Source of the DNA: Flavobacteriaceae bacterium | GTDB taxonomy: Bacteria; Bacteroidota; Bacteroidia; Flavobacteriales; Flavobacteriaceae | DNA length: 64,000 bases | Assembly: GCA_030835825.1 (NCBI GenBank) | Contig: JAURRA010000010.1 | Span: 89,866 to 153,865 of the forward strand | Reading direction: 5' to 3' | Part shown: positions 16,874-25,943 of the stretch, one piece after another | How the letters are laid out: each line of letters opens with the position of its first letter | Numbering within the stretch: the first letter of the stretch is position 1 | Notes under the pieces: model-generated | What the model saw: the letters and a program-made list of their open reading frames with translations, nothing else | Databases searched by the model: none | What the model was told of the DNA's origin: nothing | Translations under genes and position numbers: made by a program

Positions 16874-18260
16874 ATCCTAAAATATTAAGTAATTGTTCGC
16901 TAGATTGTTGATGTTTAAAAACCGATGTGACCATGTCTCCATTGTCATTTCGATCGATTAAAATATGTTGAGGTGAAGGAATCAAGCAGTGTTGAAGCCC
17001 ACCAAAACCACCGATGGACTCTTGATAGGCTCCCGTGTTAAAAAACCCAACATAGAGTGCTTTTTGTTTGGAATACTTGGGCAAATAAATTGCATTGACA
17101 TGTTGTTCACTATTGTAATAATCGTCACTATCACAAGTCAAACCCCCGAGCAAGACACGCTCATAGGGGTCCTTCCAACCATTGATTGGCAGCATGATAA
17201 ACCTTTTGTTAATGGCCCAAGTGTCGGGTAAATTAGTGATAAAAGACCCGTTAATCATGTTCCACTTTTCACGATCGTTTTGTTGCTTTTGGTTTAATAT
17301 TTTAAAAATAGCACCGCCACTTTCGCCAACAGTATAACTTCCAAATTCTGTAAAAATATTGGGGACGGGAACCTCTGCTTCCTCACAAGTCAATTTAATT
17401 TGATTGACAATTTCCTCAATGATATACTCATAGTCGAACTCGAAGGCCAATGAATTTTTGATTGGAAAGCCTCCGCCAATATTCAGGCTGTCCAGACTGG
17501 GGGATTTCTTTTTCAGGTTGACATATACTTTGAGACATTTGACCAATTCATTCCAATAGTAGGCATTGTCACGAATACCAGTATTGATAAAAAAATGGAG
17601 CATTTTCAGTTGAACACGGTCGTTATCCTTGATTTGTTGATCAAAAAAGGGTACAATATCCTTGTAGCCAATACCTAATCTTGAGGTATAAAACTCGAAC
17701 TTGGGTTCTTCCTCCGAAGCAATCCGTATGCCAATATTAAAATCTCCTTTAATCTTTTCGGAGAGCAGCTCCAATTCGGCATAATTGTCCAAGACTGGGA
17801 TGCAATTGTCATGACCCTCATTGATTAGGTCGGCAATATTAGCGATGTACTGTTTGGTTTTGAATCCATTACTGATGACATAGGTTTGATTGGTAATGGC
17901 TCCTGTAGTTTTCAAATTCTTGATTATATCCATATCTATGGCCGACGAGGTCTCCAAATGAATGTCATTTTTCAAGGCTTCGTTTAGGACATGACTAAAA
18001 TGGGAGCTTTTGGTACAATAGCAGTAATGGTATTTGCCTTTGTAATCGAGCTTTTTAAAGGTCTGTTGAAACATCCTTTTGGCCTTGTTGATGTTGTTAG
18101 AAATTTGAGGGAGATAGCTGAATTTCAAGGGTGTTCCATAGGTTTCGATCAATTGTGTAAGATCGATATCGTGGAATCTAAGACCCGATTCGTCGAGCGT
18201 AAACTCCTTTTGAGGAAAGTCAAAGGTTTGTTCTATTAAGTCGATATAACGGTTATTCAT
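16863..18260 (-). CDS. speA: Arginine decarboxylase, fold-III PLP (ornithine/DAP/arginine decarboxylase family)
   Basis: A 465-residue PLP enzyme of the alanine-racemase fold. The PLP lysine is K84 in YCYCTKSSHF, the glycine-rich phosphate site is LNIGGGFPI near residue 263, and the C-x-S-x-D active-site motif is GGLTCDSDDYY. It is shorter than the roughly 630-660-residue E. coli SpeA and belongs to the compact Bacteroidetes group. The agmatinase gene directly downstream makes arginine the expected substrate, giving agmatine. Specificity between arginine and other diamino acids cannot be proven from sequence. It is the first gene of the polyamine operon. Confidence 0.88.
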   Translation of the reverse strand: MNNRYIDLIEQTFDFPQKEFTLDESGLRFHDIDLTQLIETYGTPLKFSYLPQISNNINKAKRMFQQTFKKLDYKGKYHYCYCTKSSHFSHVLNEALKNDIHLETSSAIDMDIIKNLKTTGAITNQTYVISNGFKTKQYIANIADLINEGHDNCIPVLDNYAELELLSEKIKGDFNIGIRIASEEEPKFEFYTSRLGIGYKDIVPFFDQQIKDNDRVQLKMLHFFINTGIRDNAYYWNELVKCLKVYVNLKKKSPSLDSLNIGGGFPIKNSLAFEFDYEYIIEEIVNQIKLTCEEAEVPVPNIFTEFGSYTVGESGGAIFKILNQKQQNDREKWNMINGSFITNLPDTWAINKRFIMLPINGWKDPYERVLLGGLTCDSDDYYNSEQHVNAIYLPKYSKQKALYVGFFNTGAYQESIGGFGGLQHCLIPSPQHILIDRNDNGDMVTSVFKHQQSSEQLLNILGYEN

Positions 18261-18596
18261 TCTATATTTTTCTATTAAAAGGGAAAGTAATTATTGGTGT
18301 AAGGTCACAGAGAACAATGACAAGGTATCAAACCAAAAGCTGATACCGCGTAGTAGAAAATACAGACGGAATAAAAGGACGAGCCGCGCTCAAGACATTG
18401 GAAGCGTGCTTTAAATTTCGGTTACTTGCTCTGCAAGCTGTCTTTGAAAATGTCTTCCAAATTTTCAAAAACCCGAAGGTAGAAACAGTTTTCAAGTTGT
18501 TCAGCGGCTAAGCTAAAACGTGCTTAGGCGAAGCAAATTAAAATCAAAAAAATTACTTTTAACCGATTTCGCTAAAAAAAATAGTTTCGAGGCTCC
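18261..18596. other. Intergenic region with start-less open frame and hairpins
   Basis: These 336 bases between speA and the AlkB-like gene are the longest non-coding stretch of the left half. They contain a hairpin GGTATCA/TGATACC (18324-18347), a second inverted repeat TTTGAAAAT/ATTTTCAAA (18443-18469) and a short CTAAGC/GCTTAG pair (about 18508-18528). On the plus strand a 55-codon frame runs from after a TGA (18341-18343) to a TAA (18509-18511) and reads like protein (e.g. ALKTLEACFKFRLLALQ, KNPKVETVFKLFSG) but has no ATG or GTG. It may be a gene fragment, a dispersed repeat or a structured RNA. The function is unknown. Confidence 0.5.
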
Positions 18597-19610
18597 TCAG
18601 GCCGCCATAGGCTGAGGGATTCTGGGATTCATTACGCCAAACCAAAGGGGGGGGATGAGGGACATTAACATGGAGGTGGGGTAGCCAAAAGGCAACTGTG
18701 GGCTATTTTCTTGATGTATTAAATTTTGATAGGGCTTGTTAGACTTGTTATGATGATCGCTGTGTCTGGTCAGTTCATACAAGAGCATTCGGCCCAGCTC
18801 GTGATTAGAATTCCATGAGTGACTGATATTTACCCGCTCATATCTTCCATTATCATGCCGCTTTCTGGTCAAGCCATAATGTTCGATATAATTTATTGTT
18901 TCCAAAAGCAATAGTCCTACTACCCCACAAAACACCAGTATCATCATGGGGAATAATCCTAGAAAGAAAATACCTAAACCCACAACCAATACATGAGCCA
19001 CGCCTGCTAATAGCATATAATTGGATCTGCTGAGAAAGGGTTTTTCGGAGCGCTGTAGTAATTGCCATTGGATACGCCAAGCCTTGGCATAGGTTCCAAA
19101 AACCGACTGGATATAAAACGCATAAACCGATTGGTTTTTATGGGCAGTAGATGGATCGTTTGGTGTGGCCACATCGAGATGATGACCGTAGTTGTGTTCG
19201 ATAAAAAAATGATAGTAATGACTAGGAAGCAGCAACAACAAAGCGGATAAGTGATCATACCAATGACTGCGATGCCCCAATTCATGAGCCACATTGATCC
19301 CGTTAGACCCTAAAACGGTGCCTAATGACAGCACCAATCCGATCAACTCATAGACTTGTCTTGGCGTATTCAACCACACTATGGCGAAAAAGATCAAACC
19401 GTAAACAAAAATCAAATTGACATAGAGCAGTATGTCAAAAAATATCTGGGACAGCCGATAGCTGTTTTTTACCGACGAAGCCGAAAAGAATAGTTCTGCT
19501 ATAGGAATTACGACAAAAGCATAGCAAACTCCTGCAAACGGAAAATAACCCCCCAAGTCAAGACCTAAGTAGGTGATAATCGGTAAGCTATAGGCCAATA
19601 GATATTTCAT
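18597..19610 (-). CDS. AlkB-like alkane 1-monooxygenase / membrane di-iron hydroxylase
   Basis: A 337-residue membrane protein of the fatty-acid-desaturase superfamily with about six hydrophobic helices. All AlkB histidine motifs are there in order: HELGHR (109-114), EHNYGHH (138-144), NYIEHYGL (240-247) and TRHSDHH (281-287). The NYxEHYG motif separates AlkB-type hydroxylases from ordinary desaturases. It should hydroxylate terminal positions of alkyl chains using a rubredoxin or ferredoxin donor. No rubredoxin gene is adjacent, and the protein is shorter than Pseudomonas AlkB (about 400 residues), so the substrate may be a lipid rather than an alkane. A perfect -7 box lies 7 bases before the ATG. 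Confidence 0.85.
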   Translation of the reverse strand: MKYLLAYSLPIITYLGLDLGGYFPFAGVCYAFVVIPIAELFFSASSVKNSYRLSQIFFDILLYVNLIFVYGLIFFAIVWLNTPRQVYELIGLVLSLGTVLGSNGINVAHELGHRSHWYDHLSALLLLLPSHYYHFFIEHNYGHHLDVATPNDPSTAHKNQSVYAFYIQSVFGTYAKAWRIQWQLLQRSEKPFLSRSNYMLLAGVAHVLVVGLGIFFLGLFPMMILVFCGVVGLLLLETINYIEHYGLTRKRHDNGRYERVNISHSWNSNHELGRMLLYELTRHSDHHNKSNKPYQNLIHQENSPQLPFGYPTSMLMSLIPPLWFGVMNPRIPQPMAA

Positions 19611-19617
19611 ATTGAGT

Positions 19618-19625
19618 CAAAGTTA
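19618..19625 (-). promoter_or_regulatory. -7 promoter element for the AlkB-like gene
   Basis: The minus strand reads TAACTTTG, a full TAnnTTTG match, with only seven bases between it and the ATG at 19610. If used, the transcript would have almost no leader. The alternative is that the real start codon lies further inside the gene. Confidence 0.45.
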
Positions 19626-19701
19626 AGAGAAATCCTCAAGTCTCCACGCAACGGTTTTAGAAAAAAATTACTAATTTGGATTCAAGAAAAACGCAAATCT
19701 C

Positions 19702-21096
19702 ATGAAAAAAATCGACCGTCGGAATTTCCTTCAAAAGACTGGGCTCACCACTGCAGGCCTCTATTTGGCTAGTGCCCTCAAACTTTCTGCTCACGAAAGG
19801 CCCTTGAAGACATCGGAATATATGGGAGATTTTGCTGCCCCCAAACTAGAAACTGTTCGTATTGCGCTCATTGGTGTTGGAGCTCGTGGCTCTGGTCACG
19901 CCGCTCAATTGGCACAGATTGAGGGGACTGAAATCGTGGCCATTTCCGATTTATATGAAGATTTGGCTGAGGCATCAAAGTCGCGATGCATGACACTTGG
20001 CAAGGGTATGCGACACCAGCAAATCAAAACTTATTTTGGCCAAGAACAAGCGTGGAAAAATATGCTGAGTGAAATCCGCCCTGATGCCGTTTTCATTTCG
20101 ACCGATTGGGATAATCACGCGCCGATGGCCATTGAATCAATGACTCAAGGGGCCCATGCTTTTGTAGAGGTACCTCTTGCCATTAGCCTTTCACAGCTTT
20201 GGGATATCGTTGAAACTTCGGAACGAACCCAAAAGCATTGTATGATGATGGAGAATGTGAATTATGGTAGAGATGAACTGAGGTATTTGAATTTGTGTCG
20301 GCAAGAAGTTATTGGGGACATCCTCCACGGAGAGGCGGCCTATATTCACGAACTTAGATTCCAAATGGAAGAGCAAGAACGGGGGACAGGCTCGTGGCGC
20401 ACCTATCAGTATGCCAAACGCAATGGCAACCTCTACCCCACCCATGGTTTAGGCCCAGTGGCACAGTGTATGAATTTAGCCCGTAGTGAGGACAACTTTA
20501 AATCCTTGGTTTCCTACTCAACCCCTGCATTAGGTCGCCAACAATATGCCAAATCACACTATCCCGACGAACACAAATGGAATGCCTTGGATTATCGCGG
20601 CGGAGATATGAACACCTCTATCGTAAAAACACAGTTGGGACGGACCATTATGGTGCAGTGGGATGAAACGAGTCCACGCCCCTATTCCCGGCGCAACCTC
20701 ATCCAAGGCACCAAAGGAACCCTAGCAGGTTTTCCTACCCGAGTTGCACTTGAAGGCGGTGTTCCAGGGGTCACCGACAGTCATCACTACTGGGCTCAGG
20801 GCGAGCAGCTAGACGCCTTCAATGAAAAGTATGAACACCCCCTTTACCGCCGATTGGGCCAAGTAGCCGAAGCTATGGGAGGTCATGGTGGCATGGATTT
20901 TTTGATGCGCTATAGAATAGTAGAATGCCTGCGAAACGGTCTGCCATTAGACCAAAATCTCTATGAGGGCTGCTTTTGGAGCGCTGTTGCACCATTGAGT
21001 GAAGCTTCTGTAGCTCAGGGTGGTATGCCTCAAGATTTTCCTGATTTTACCAGAGGGCAATGGAAAAACACACGGGCTCTTGACATCGTTGATTAA
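19702..21096 (+). CDS. Gfo/Idh/MocA family protein, GH109 (NAD-dependent glycosidase)-like, Tat signal
   Basis: A 464-residue protein with a twin-arginine export signal (DRRNFLQK at residues 5-12 and a hydrophobic stretch to about 27). A Rossmann NAD(P)-binding motif follows (IALIGVGARGSGHAAQL, about 52-68), then a long alpha/beta domain. The segments MMMENVNYGRDEL, HGEAAYIHELR and RNGNLYPTHGLGPVAQ match the GH109 group, NAD-dependent alpha-N-acetylgalactosaminidases that work by transient oxidation at C3. A periplasmic sugar-cleaving role is therefore plausible, though other Gfo/Idh/MocA activities cannot be excluded. It overlaps the following GHMP kinase gene, which supports a sugar pathway. 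Confidence 0.85.
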   Translation: MKKIDRRNFLQKTGLTTAGLYLASALKLSAHERPLKTSEYMGDFAAPKLETVRIALIGVGARGSGHAAQLAQIEGTEIVAISDLYEDLAEASKSRCMTLGKGMRHQQIKTYFGQEQAWKNMLSEIRPDAVFISTDWDNHAPMAIESMTQGAHAFVEVPLAISLSQLWDIVETSERTQKHCMMMENVNYGRDELRYLNLCRQEVIGDILHGEAAYIHELRFQMEEQERGTGSWRTYQYAKRNGNLYPTHGLGPVAQCMNLARSEDNFKSLVSYSTPALGRQQYAKSHYPDEHKWNALDYRGGDMNTSIVKTQLGRTIMVQWDETSPRPYSRRNLIQGTKGTLAGFPTRVALEGGVPGVTDSHHYWAQGEQLDAFNEKYEHPLYRRLGQVAEAMGGHGGMDFLMRYRIVECLRNGLPLDQNLYEGCFWSAVAPLSEASVAQGGMPQDFPDFTRGQWKNTRALDIVD

Positions 21097-22156
21097 TCCC
21101 AATCCGGTCTATCAGATTCGGGTTCCGGGCAGGGTTTGTTTTTTTGGAGACCATCAAGACTATCTTGGGCTTCCTGCCATCGCTGGTGCCATCGACCGGT
21201 ACATTAGCCTGACCGCCAACCCCAATGCCCAGCATCAATTCGTCATCCATCTTATCAATACAAACACAACATTACAGCTGCCTGTCAATCCCGATTTATA
21301 CACGGCAAAGCCAAACTATTTTTTTTCTGGCCTCAAGGTCATGATCGATCAAGGGGCACAAATTACTCAGGGTTTTGATATCTCAATCGTTGGTAATATT
21401 CCAATGAATGCCGGCCTGTCTAGCTCAACGGCACTGGTCACGGCATGGATCAAATTGCTGGCCGAGGTTGGTTTTCCCCATCTAGACATAACTAAAAGCC
21501 AAATTGCCCACTGGTCACACCTCGCTGAAGTCCGTTTCTTTAATGAACCTGGTGGTCATATGGACCATCTAACTATTGCTGATGAAGGGCTTATTCATAT
21601 TAATAACAAAACTTTTCAGACCGAAAGACTGGAGTCCCCATTTGAATGCGTCCTCATTGCCGAGTCGGGCATGGCAAAACAAACGCTACAGACATTAAAA
21701 AATGCCAGATCCTATGCAGAACAGGCGATTAGAGAGGTGCAAATCATCAATCCCCAATTTGACATTGAAAAAGCCGCAGAGGGCGATGTGGCCCATTATG
21801 TGGATGCCATAGACCCTAAATACAGAAAACACTGGTATGCCGCTATTCACAACCATTTGATTACCCAACAGGCGCTCCTACTGATCAAACAACAGGGAAC
21901 AGCGCAATCGCTCGGTTTACTTATGGATGCCCATCAACACATTTTGGAGCATTACATTGAAAACACCCCAAAAGCCATGTCTCAAATGATGCGGGCGGCA
22001 CGTCAAAGTGGTGCCTATGGTGCCAAAATTGTTGGCTCGGGAGGCGGAGGTGTTGTGGTAGCCTTGTGCTCAAAAGAAAATAAAAAGGATGTTATCAAAG
22101 CCTTTATGAAAACTGGAGCCGTCAATTCCTATGAGGTTCAACTCCTCAATGCTTAA
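21080..22156 (+). CDS. GHMP-superfamily sugar kinase (galactokinase-like)
   Basis: A cytoplasmic small-molecule kinase of the GHMP superfamily. It has an N-terminal sugar-binding motif (RVPGRVCFFGDHQDYLGLP), the ATP-binding glycine/serine loop (NIPMNAGLSSSTALVTAW) and the C-terminal motif KIVGSGGGGVVVAL. The only in-frame ATG is at 21020, deep inside the upstream gene. The family normally begins 5-15 residues before RVPGR, so I prefer a TTG at 21080 or 21089, giving 358 or 355 residues and a short overlap with the stop of the GH109-like gene. Translational coupling is likely. The substrate is probably galactose, N-acetylgalactosamine or a related sugar released by its partner. Confidence 0.82.
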   Translation: MTSLINPNPVYQIRVPGRVCFFGDHQDYLGLPAIAGAIDRYISLTANPNAQHQFVIHLINTNTTLQLPVNPDLYTAKPNYFFSGLKVMIDQGAQITQGFDISIVGNIPMNAGLSSSTALVTAWIKLLAEVGFPHLDITKSQIAHWSHLAEVRFFNEPGGHMDHLTIADEGLIHINNKTFQTERLESPFECVLIAESGMAKQTLQTLKNARSYAEQAIREVQIINPQFDIEKAAEGDVAHYVDAIDPKYRKHWYAAIHNHLITQQALLLIKQQGTAQSLGLLMDAHQHILEHYIENTPKAMSQMMRAARQSGAYGAKIVGSGGGGVVVALCSKENKKDVIKAFMKTGAVNSYEVQLLNA

Positions 22157-22260
22157 AGCAGAAGCAGCAGGCTCTTTTGGTTTTTTGATCTTGACGCCTT
22201 AGTCTTTTGAATTTTTTTTCTAAATTTGAGAGTACACTGTCCCCAATCAGTTTTACACCC

Positions 22261-22554
22261 ATGAAAAACCTGCGCCCTATACCTGACATTCAGAAACTCC
22301 AACCCATCATCGTAGCAGCTTTGGCTTTTGATTGGGCATCGGTACCCTTGGGCAAAACACAACCCAACGCGAAATGGCATCAGCCCCTTCAATCGCAGTG
22401 TTTTCCCAAACGGTATACCCATGTTTCTCGTCGAATGTTAAAAGGAATGGAAAGACCTGTTGATCGCATTTTAAAAAATAAAAATGTTGCTTACCAACAT
22501 ACTAGAAATAAGTACAACAAAAATGATAAAGAAGACAACGTACAGAGTATTTAA
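22261..22554 (+). CDS. Small basic protein, unknown
   Basis: A 97-residue frame starting at the ATG at 22261, with extra in-frame codons back to 22207. The first 30 residues include a mildly hydrophobic patch (PIIVAALAFDWA). The rest is basic and polar (PKRYTHVSRRMLKGMERPVD), ending in an Asn/Lys-rich tail. I recognise no family. The minus strand has an 89-codon frame over the same bases, but its composition is worse. It lies in a 600-base gap between kinase and peptidase genes on the same strand. It may be a real small gene or a chance frame. Confidence 0.4.
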   Translation: MKNLRPIPDIQKLQPIIVAALAFDWASVPLGKTQPNAKWHQPLQSQCFPKRYTHVSRRMLKGMERPVDRILKNKNVAYQHTRNKYNKNDKEDNVQSI

Positions 22555-22752
22555 TAAATATTGCATGCCGGTAGAAGTCAAAGCATTTTAAATCTCCACT
22601 TCGCGGATACTGTTCGGTTATTTTTCATGCATCACTAACAATTGATTTAAATATTGTTTCTCTTAAAATTTTCTAAAAACAATTCTAACTAAATCATTTT
22701 ATTTTACTTTGCAATCCTTATCGAGAAATTAAAACTAAATCAATATTTCACC

Positions 22753-24993
22753 ATGACAACATTTTCTAAAAATTGCGCTCTTCTATTCGGAATGCTATTC
22801 GTTGCAATGACTTCTTTTTCACAAGAAGAAGGGTCTAATTACGATTACAATGAAGCCTTTGGCAATCATTTTTACACTAAAAACGCTACGGATACACGCT
22901 CAGCCAGTGGTCAGCCTGGTCATGCCTATTGGCAAAACAGTGCCAGCTATAACATTGCCGTTCGCCTGGACGATGCCGCCAAAAAACTAACTGGTACTGA
23001 AACAATTACCTATACTAACAACAGTCCAGACCGCTTGGATTTCTTGTGGATGCAACTAGACCAAAATCTATTCGAAAAAGATTCTAGAGGGAATGCTATT
23101 ATTCCCCTAAGAGGTAGCCGAAACGGTGCCAAAGGTCAAGAATTTGACGGAGGCTATGACATCACTTCAGTGAGAATGCTAACTGGTAAAGGCCGTAAAA
23201 GTACTGCGGTCGATTTGACGTATCGTATCGTTGATACCCGTATGCAAATCGACTTGCCCAAAGGATTAGACGCCAGAGGCGGACAAATTACCTTAAAAAT
23301 AGATTATTCATTCACTTCACCCGACTATGGCTCAGACCGTATGGGTGTGCTCGCCACGGAAAACGGCAACCTCTATACTGTTGCCCAGTGGTATCCAAGA
23401 ATGTGCGTCTATGACGACGTCTATGGATGGAACACCTTACCCTATCTGGGCGCTGGGGAGTTTTACTTAGAGTATGGCGATTTTAACCTAGAAATCACCG
23501 TTCCTGCAAGTCATATCGTTGTGGCATCGGGTGAGCTTCAAAATCCATCCGAGGTCTATACCAAGACTCAATTGAATCGCTGGGCAGCAGCCGCAAAAAG
23601 CGATACAACAGTAATGATTAGATCGGCCGAAGAAGTAACGGATCCCAACTCAAGACCCTCTGGATCTTCCGAATTAACTTGGAAATTTAAAATGAACAAT
23701 GCCAGAGATGTAGCATGGGCTTCATCGGCTGCCTTTATCCTCGACGCTTCTCGTATTAATTTACCTAGCGGTAAGACAAGCATGGCAATTTCGGCCTACC
23801 CCGTTGAAAGTGACGGGCAAGATGCATGGGGTCGTTCCACTGAATATGTGAAAGGTTCAATAGAACATTATTCAAAAATGTGGTTAGAATATCCTTACCC
23901 AGCGGCAGTCAATGTTGCTGGAATCGTTGGAGGCATGGAATACCCTGGAATTGTATTTTGTAGTTATAGATCTAAAAACGGCAGACTTTGGGGCGTTACA
24001 GACCACGAATTTGGACACATTTGGTTCCCAATGATCGTTGGTTCGAATGAACGTTTGTTTGCTTGGATGGACGAAGGATTCAACACTTTTATCAATTCTT
24101 TGAGTTCTGCTGAATTCAATAATGGAGAATACAAAGATCCTGAAATGAATATGCACCAATATTCTGCGGTATTGACCAATGATAATCTAGAACCAATCAT
24201 CAGTGCTCCAGACAACTTGAAAGAACGCAATTTAGGATTATTAGCTTACCTGAAGCCAGGTGTGGGCTTGACCATGCTAAGAGAGCAGGTGCTCGGCGAA
24301 GAGCGTTTTGACAAGGCTTTTCGTACCTACGTAGAGCGCTGGGCCTACAAGCATCCAATGCCCGACGATTTCTTTAGAACTATGGAAAATGTTTCAGGCG
24401 AAGATTTATCGTGGTTTTGGAGATCTTGGATTCAACAAAATTGGAAACTCGATCAAGCGATAACAGAAGTGAAATACGCCGATGGCGACCCGGCTAACGG
24501 AGCAATTATTACCATCGAAAACTTGGAGCAAATGCCAATGCCTGTTGAATTGGAATTAACCATGGAAAACGGTGAGACCATGAGACATAAACTGCCAGTC
24601 GAGATTTGGAAACGCAATGTAACATGGACATTTAAAGTGCCGACAACCGTTGCTCTGAGCAAAGTAGTTGTGGATCCTGACAAAGTGCTTCCCGACAGCA
24701 ATGAATCAAACAACACCTGGTCAGCTAGTGAAAATGGGGTTGCAGAGGTTGAAGATTTAACGCCTTACAACGGTGTATTTGTTTCCGACCAAGCTCCAAT
24801 TGAAATTAAACTCAATTCTTCAAATGGGTCATTGATTTTAGTTGTCGAAGGGCAACCAGAATTGCCTTTAGAAAATGAAGGCAATGGCAAATTTACCATG
24901 TCTGAAGCTGGAATGTCTATGCAATTCAATGAAGATCGATCGAGTTTTCAATTGAGTGTTCAAGGACAAAACTTGACTTTTACCAGAAAGTAG
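22753..24993 (+). CDS. M1 family zinc metallopeptidase (aminopeptidase N-like), secreted
   Basis: A 746-residue exported peptidase with a signal peptide (about 1-23, ending TSFSQ). The N-terminal beta saddle spans about 45-300 and the thermolysin-like catalytic domain about 340-570. The zinc motif is H418-E-F-G-H422 followed by E441 (WMDEGFNTF), the exact HExxH-x18-E spacing. [12 protein letters not shown] motif stands where M1 enzymes have GxMEN. The C-terminus (about 640-746) is a beta-rich extension. It should remove N-terminal residues from peptides in the periplasm or outside the cell. A near-consensus -7 element (TTACTTTG) lies about 40 bases upstream. A bidirectional terminator follows. 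Confidence 0.92.
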   Translation: MTTFSKNCALLFGMLFVAMTSFSQEEGSNYDYNEAFGNHFYTKNATDTRSASGQPGHAYWQNSASYNIAVRLDDAAKKLTGTETITYTNNSPDRLDFLWMQLDQNLFEKDSRGNAIIPLRGSRNGAKGQEFDGGYDITSVRMLTGKGRKSTAVDLTYRIVDTRMQIDLPKGLDARGGQITLKIDYSFTSPDYGSDRMGVLATENGNLYTVAQWYPRMCVYDDVYGWNTLPYLGAGEFYLEYGDFNLEITVPASHIVVASGELQNPSEVYTKTQLNRWAAAAKSDTTVMIRSAEEVTDPNSRPSGSSELTWKFKMNNARDVAWASSAAFILDASRINLPSGKTSMAISAYPVESDGQDAWGRSTEYVKGSIEHYSKMWLEYPYPAAVNVAGIVGGMEYPGIVFCSYRSKNGRLWGVTDHEFGHIWFPMIVGSNERLFAWMDEGFNTFINSLSSAEFNNGEYKDPEMNMHQYSAVLTNDNLEPIISAPDNLKERNLGLLAYLKPGVGLTMLREQVLGEERFDKAFRTYVERWAYKHPMPDDFFRTMENVSGEDLSWFWRSWIQQNWKLDQAITEVKYADGDPANGAIITIENLEQMPMPVELELTMENGETMRHKLPVEIWKRNVTWTFKVPTTVALSKVVVDPDKVLPDSNESNNTWSASENGVAEVEDLTPYNGVFVSDQAPIEIKLNSSNGSLILVVEGQPELPLENEGNGKFTMSEAGMSMQFNEDRSSFQLSVQGQNLTFTRK

Positions 24994-25009
24994 AATTAAC
25001 ATTATTTCA

Positions 25010-25040
25010 CCAAAAAGGGGCTTTTGAGCCCCTTTTTTGG
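25010..25040. terminator. Bidirectional intrinsic terminator
   Basis: The stem AAAAAGGGGCT-TTTG-AGCCCCTTTTTT, flanked by CC/GG, lies between the convergent M1 peptidase and AMP nucleosidase genes. Confidence 0.85.
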
Positions 25041-25116
25041 TTTGATCTACTTTTTTGTTTTTAACTCTTGATATCTTTAAAAATATATACCGAAATGACG
25101 CCTCAAGAAATCAGGT

Positions 25117-25887
25117 CTAAAACTTTAAGTGTCGAATGGTATCTCCATGGGTTATTAACTCCATCAAAGCGTCTATACCCACCTGAATGTGGGTGCTGTC
25201 AAATTTCTTAGAATTAACAGCGTCCTTAGCCTGAGTTTTAACGCCGCTTGCCACCATGGGCTGATCAGAAACCAGTAGTAAGGCTCCCGTAGGAATTTTG
25301 TTGTGGAATCCAACCACAAATAAGGTAGCTGTTTCCATATCGATAGCGTAGGCTCTAATTTCTTCGAGGTAATGTTTGAAATTCTCATCGTGCTCCCAAA
25401 CCCTCCTGTTCGTGGTATAAACCGTACCTGTCCAATAGCTCACATCGTTTTGACGGATGGAGGTTGAAATAGCCCTTTGCAAGGCAAAGGAAGGCATCGC
25501 AGGTACTTCTTTAGGCAAATAATCGTCCGACGTTCCATCGCCACGAATAGCACCAATAGGAAGTATAAAATCACCTATACTGTTGCGTTTTTTCAAACCA
25601 CCGCATTTGCCTAAAAACAATACTGCCTTAGGGTTGATGGCGGTGAGTAAGTCCATGATCAAAGCTGCGTTTGGACTGCCAATACCAAAATTAATCATCG
25701 TAATATTATCGGCTGTAGCCGATGACATAGGTTTGTCGATTCCAACGATTGGGGCGCCGGTCATCTCAGAAAACATACTAACGTATTTCTGAAAATTTGT
25801 CAATAAAATATATTCTCCAAATTCAGGCAGCGGAACCCCCGTGTAACGGGTTAGCCAATCGGATACAATTTCATGTTTGGTATTCAT
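25117..25887 (-). CDS. AMP nucleosidase (short Bacteroidetes form)
   Basis: A 256-residue member of the nucleoside phosphorylase/nucleosidase superfamily. It has FLGKCGGLKKRNSIGDFILP (about 91-110) and YAIDMETATLF near residue 185, the glutamate motif that contacts the ribose. The form matches the short AMP nucleosidase of Bacteroidetes, which cleaves AMP to adenine and ribose-5-phosphate. The longer E. coli Amn has an additional N-terminal domain that is missing here. A purine-nucleoside phosphorylase activity is the main alternative. It has its own -7 box and stands alone. Confidence 0.87.
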   Translation of the reverse strand: MNTKHEIVSDWLTRYTGVPLPEFGEYILLTNFQKYVSMFSEMTGAPIVGIDKPMSSATADNITMINFGIGSPNAALIMDLLTAINPKAVLFLGKCGGLKKRNSIGDFILPIGAIRGDGTSDDYLPKEVPAMPSFALQRAISTSIRQNDVSYWTGTVYTTNRRVWEHDENFKHYLEEIRAYAIDMETATLFVVGFHNKIPTGALLLVSDQPMVASGVKTQAKDAVNSKKFDSTHIQVGIDALMELITHGDTIRHLKF

Positions 25888-25903
25888 AGTTCAAATATTT
25901 GAG

Positions 25904-25911
25904 CAAAGATA
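25904..25911 (-). promoter_or_regulatory. -7 promoter element for the AMP nucleosidase gene
   Basis: The minus strand reads TATCTTTG, a full TAnnTTTG match, 16 bases ahead of the ATG at 25887. A TTG lies about 16 bases further upstream, slightly shorter than the usual spacing. Confidence 0.5.
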
Positions 25912-25943
25912 AGACTCTAATTGATTTCAATAAGGTCAATCAA

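Noticed and set aside
18324..18347. Hairpin GGTATCA/TGATACC as a riboswitch or terminator
   Set aside because: The stem is short, the loop is ten bases and there is no T-run or known riboswitch core, so it is only noted as part of the intergenic region.
22153..22422. 89-codon minus-strand frame
   Set aside because: It overlaps the better plus-strand frame and the end of the kinase gene, and its composition is not protein-like.
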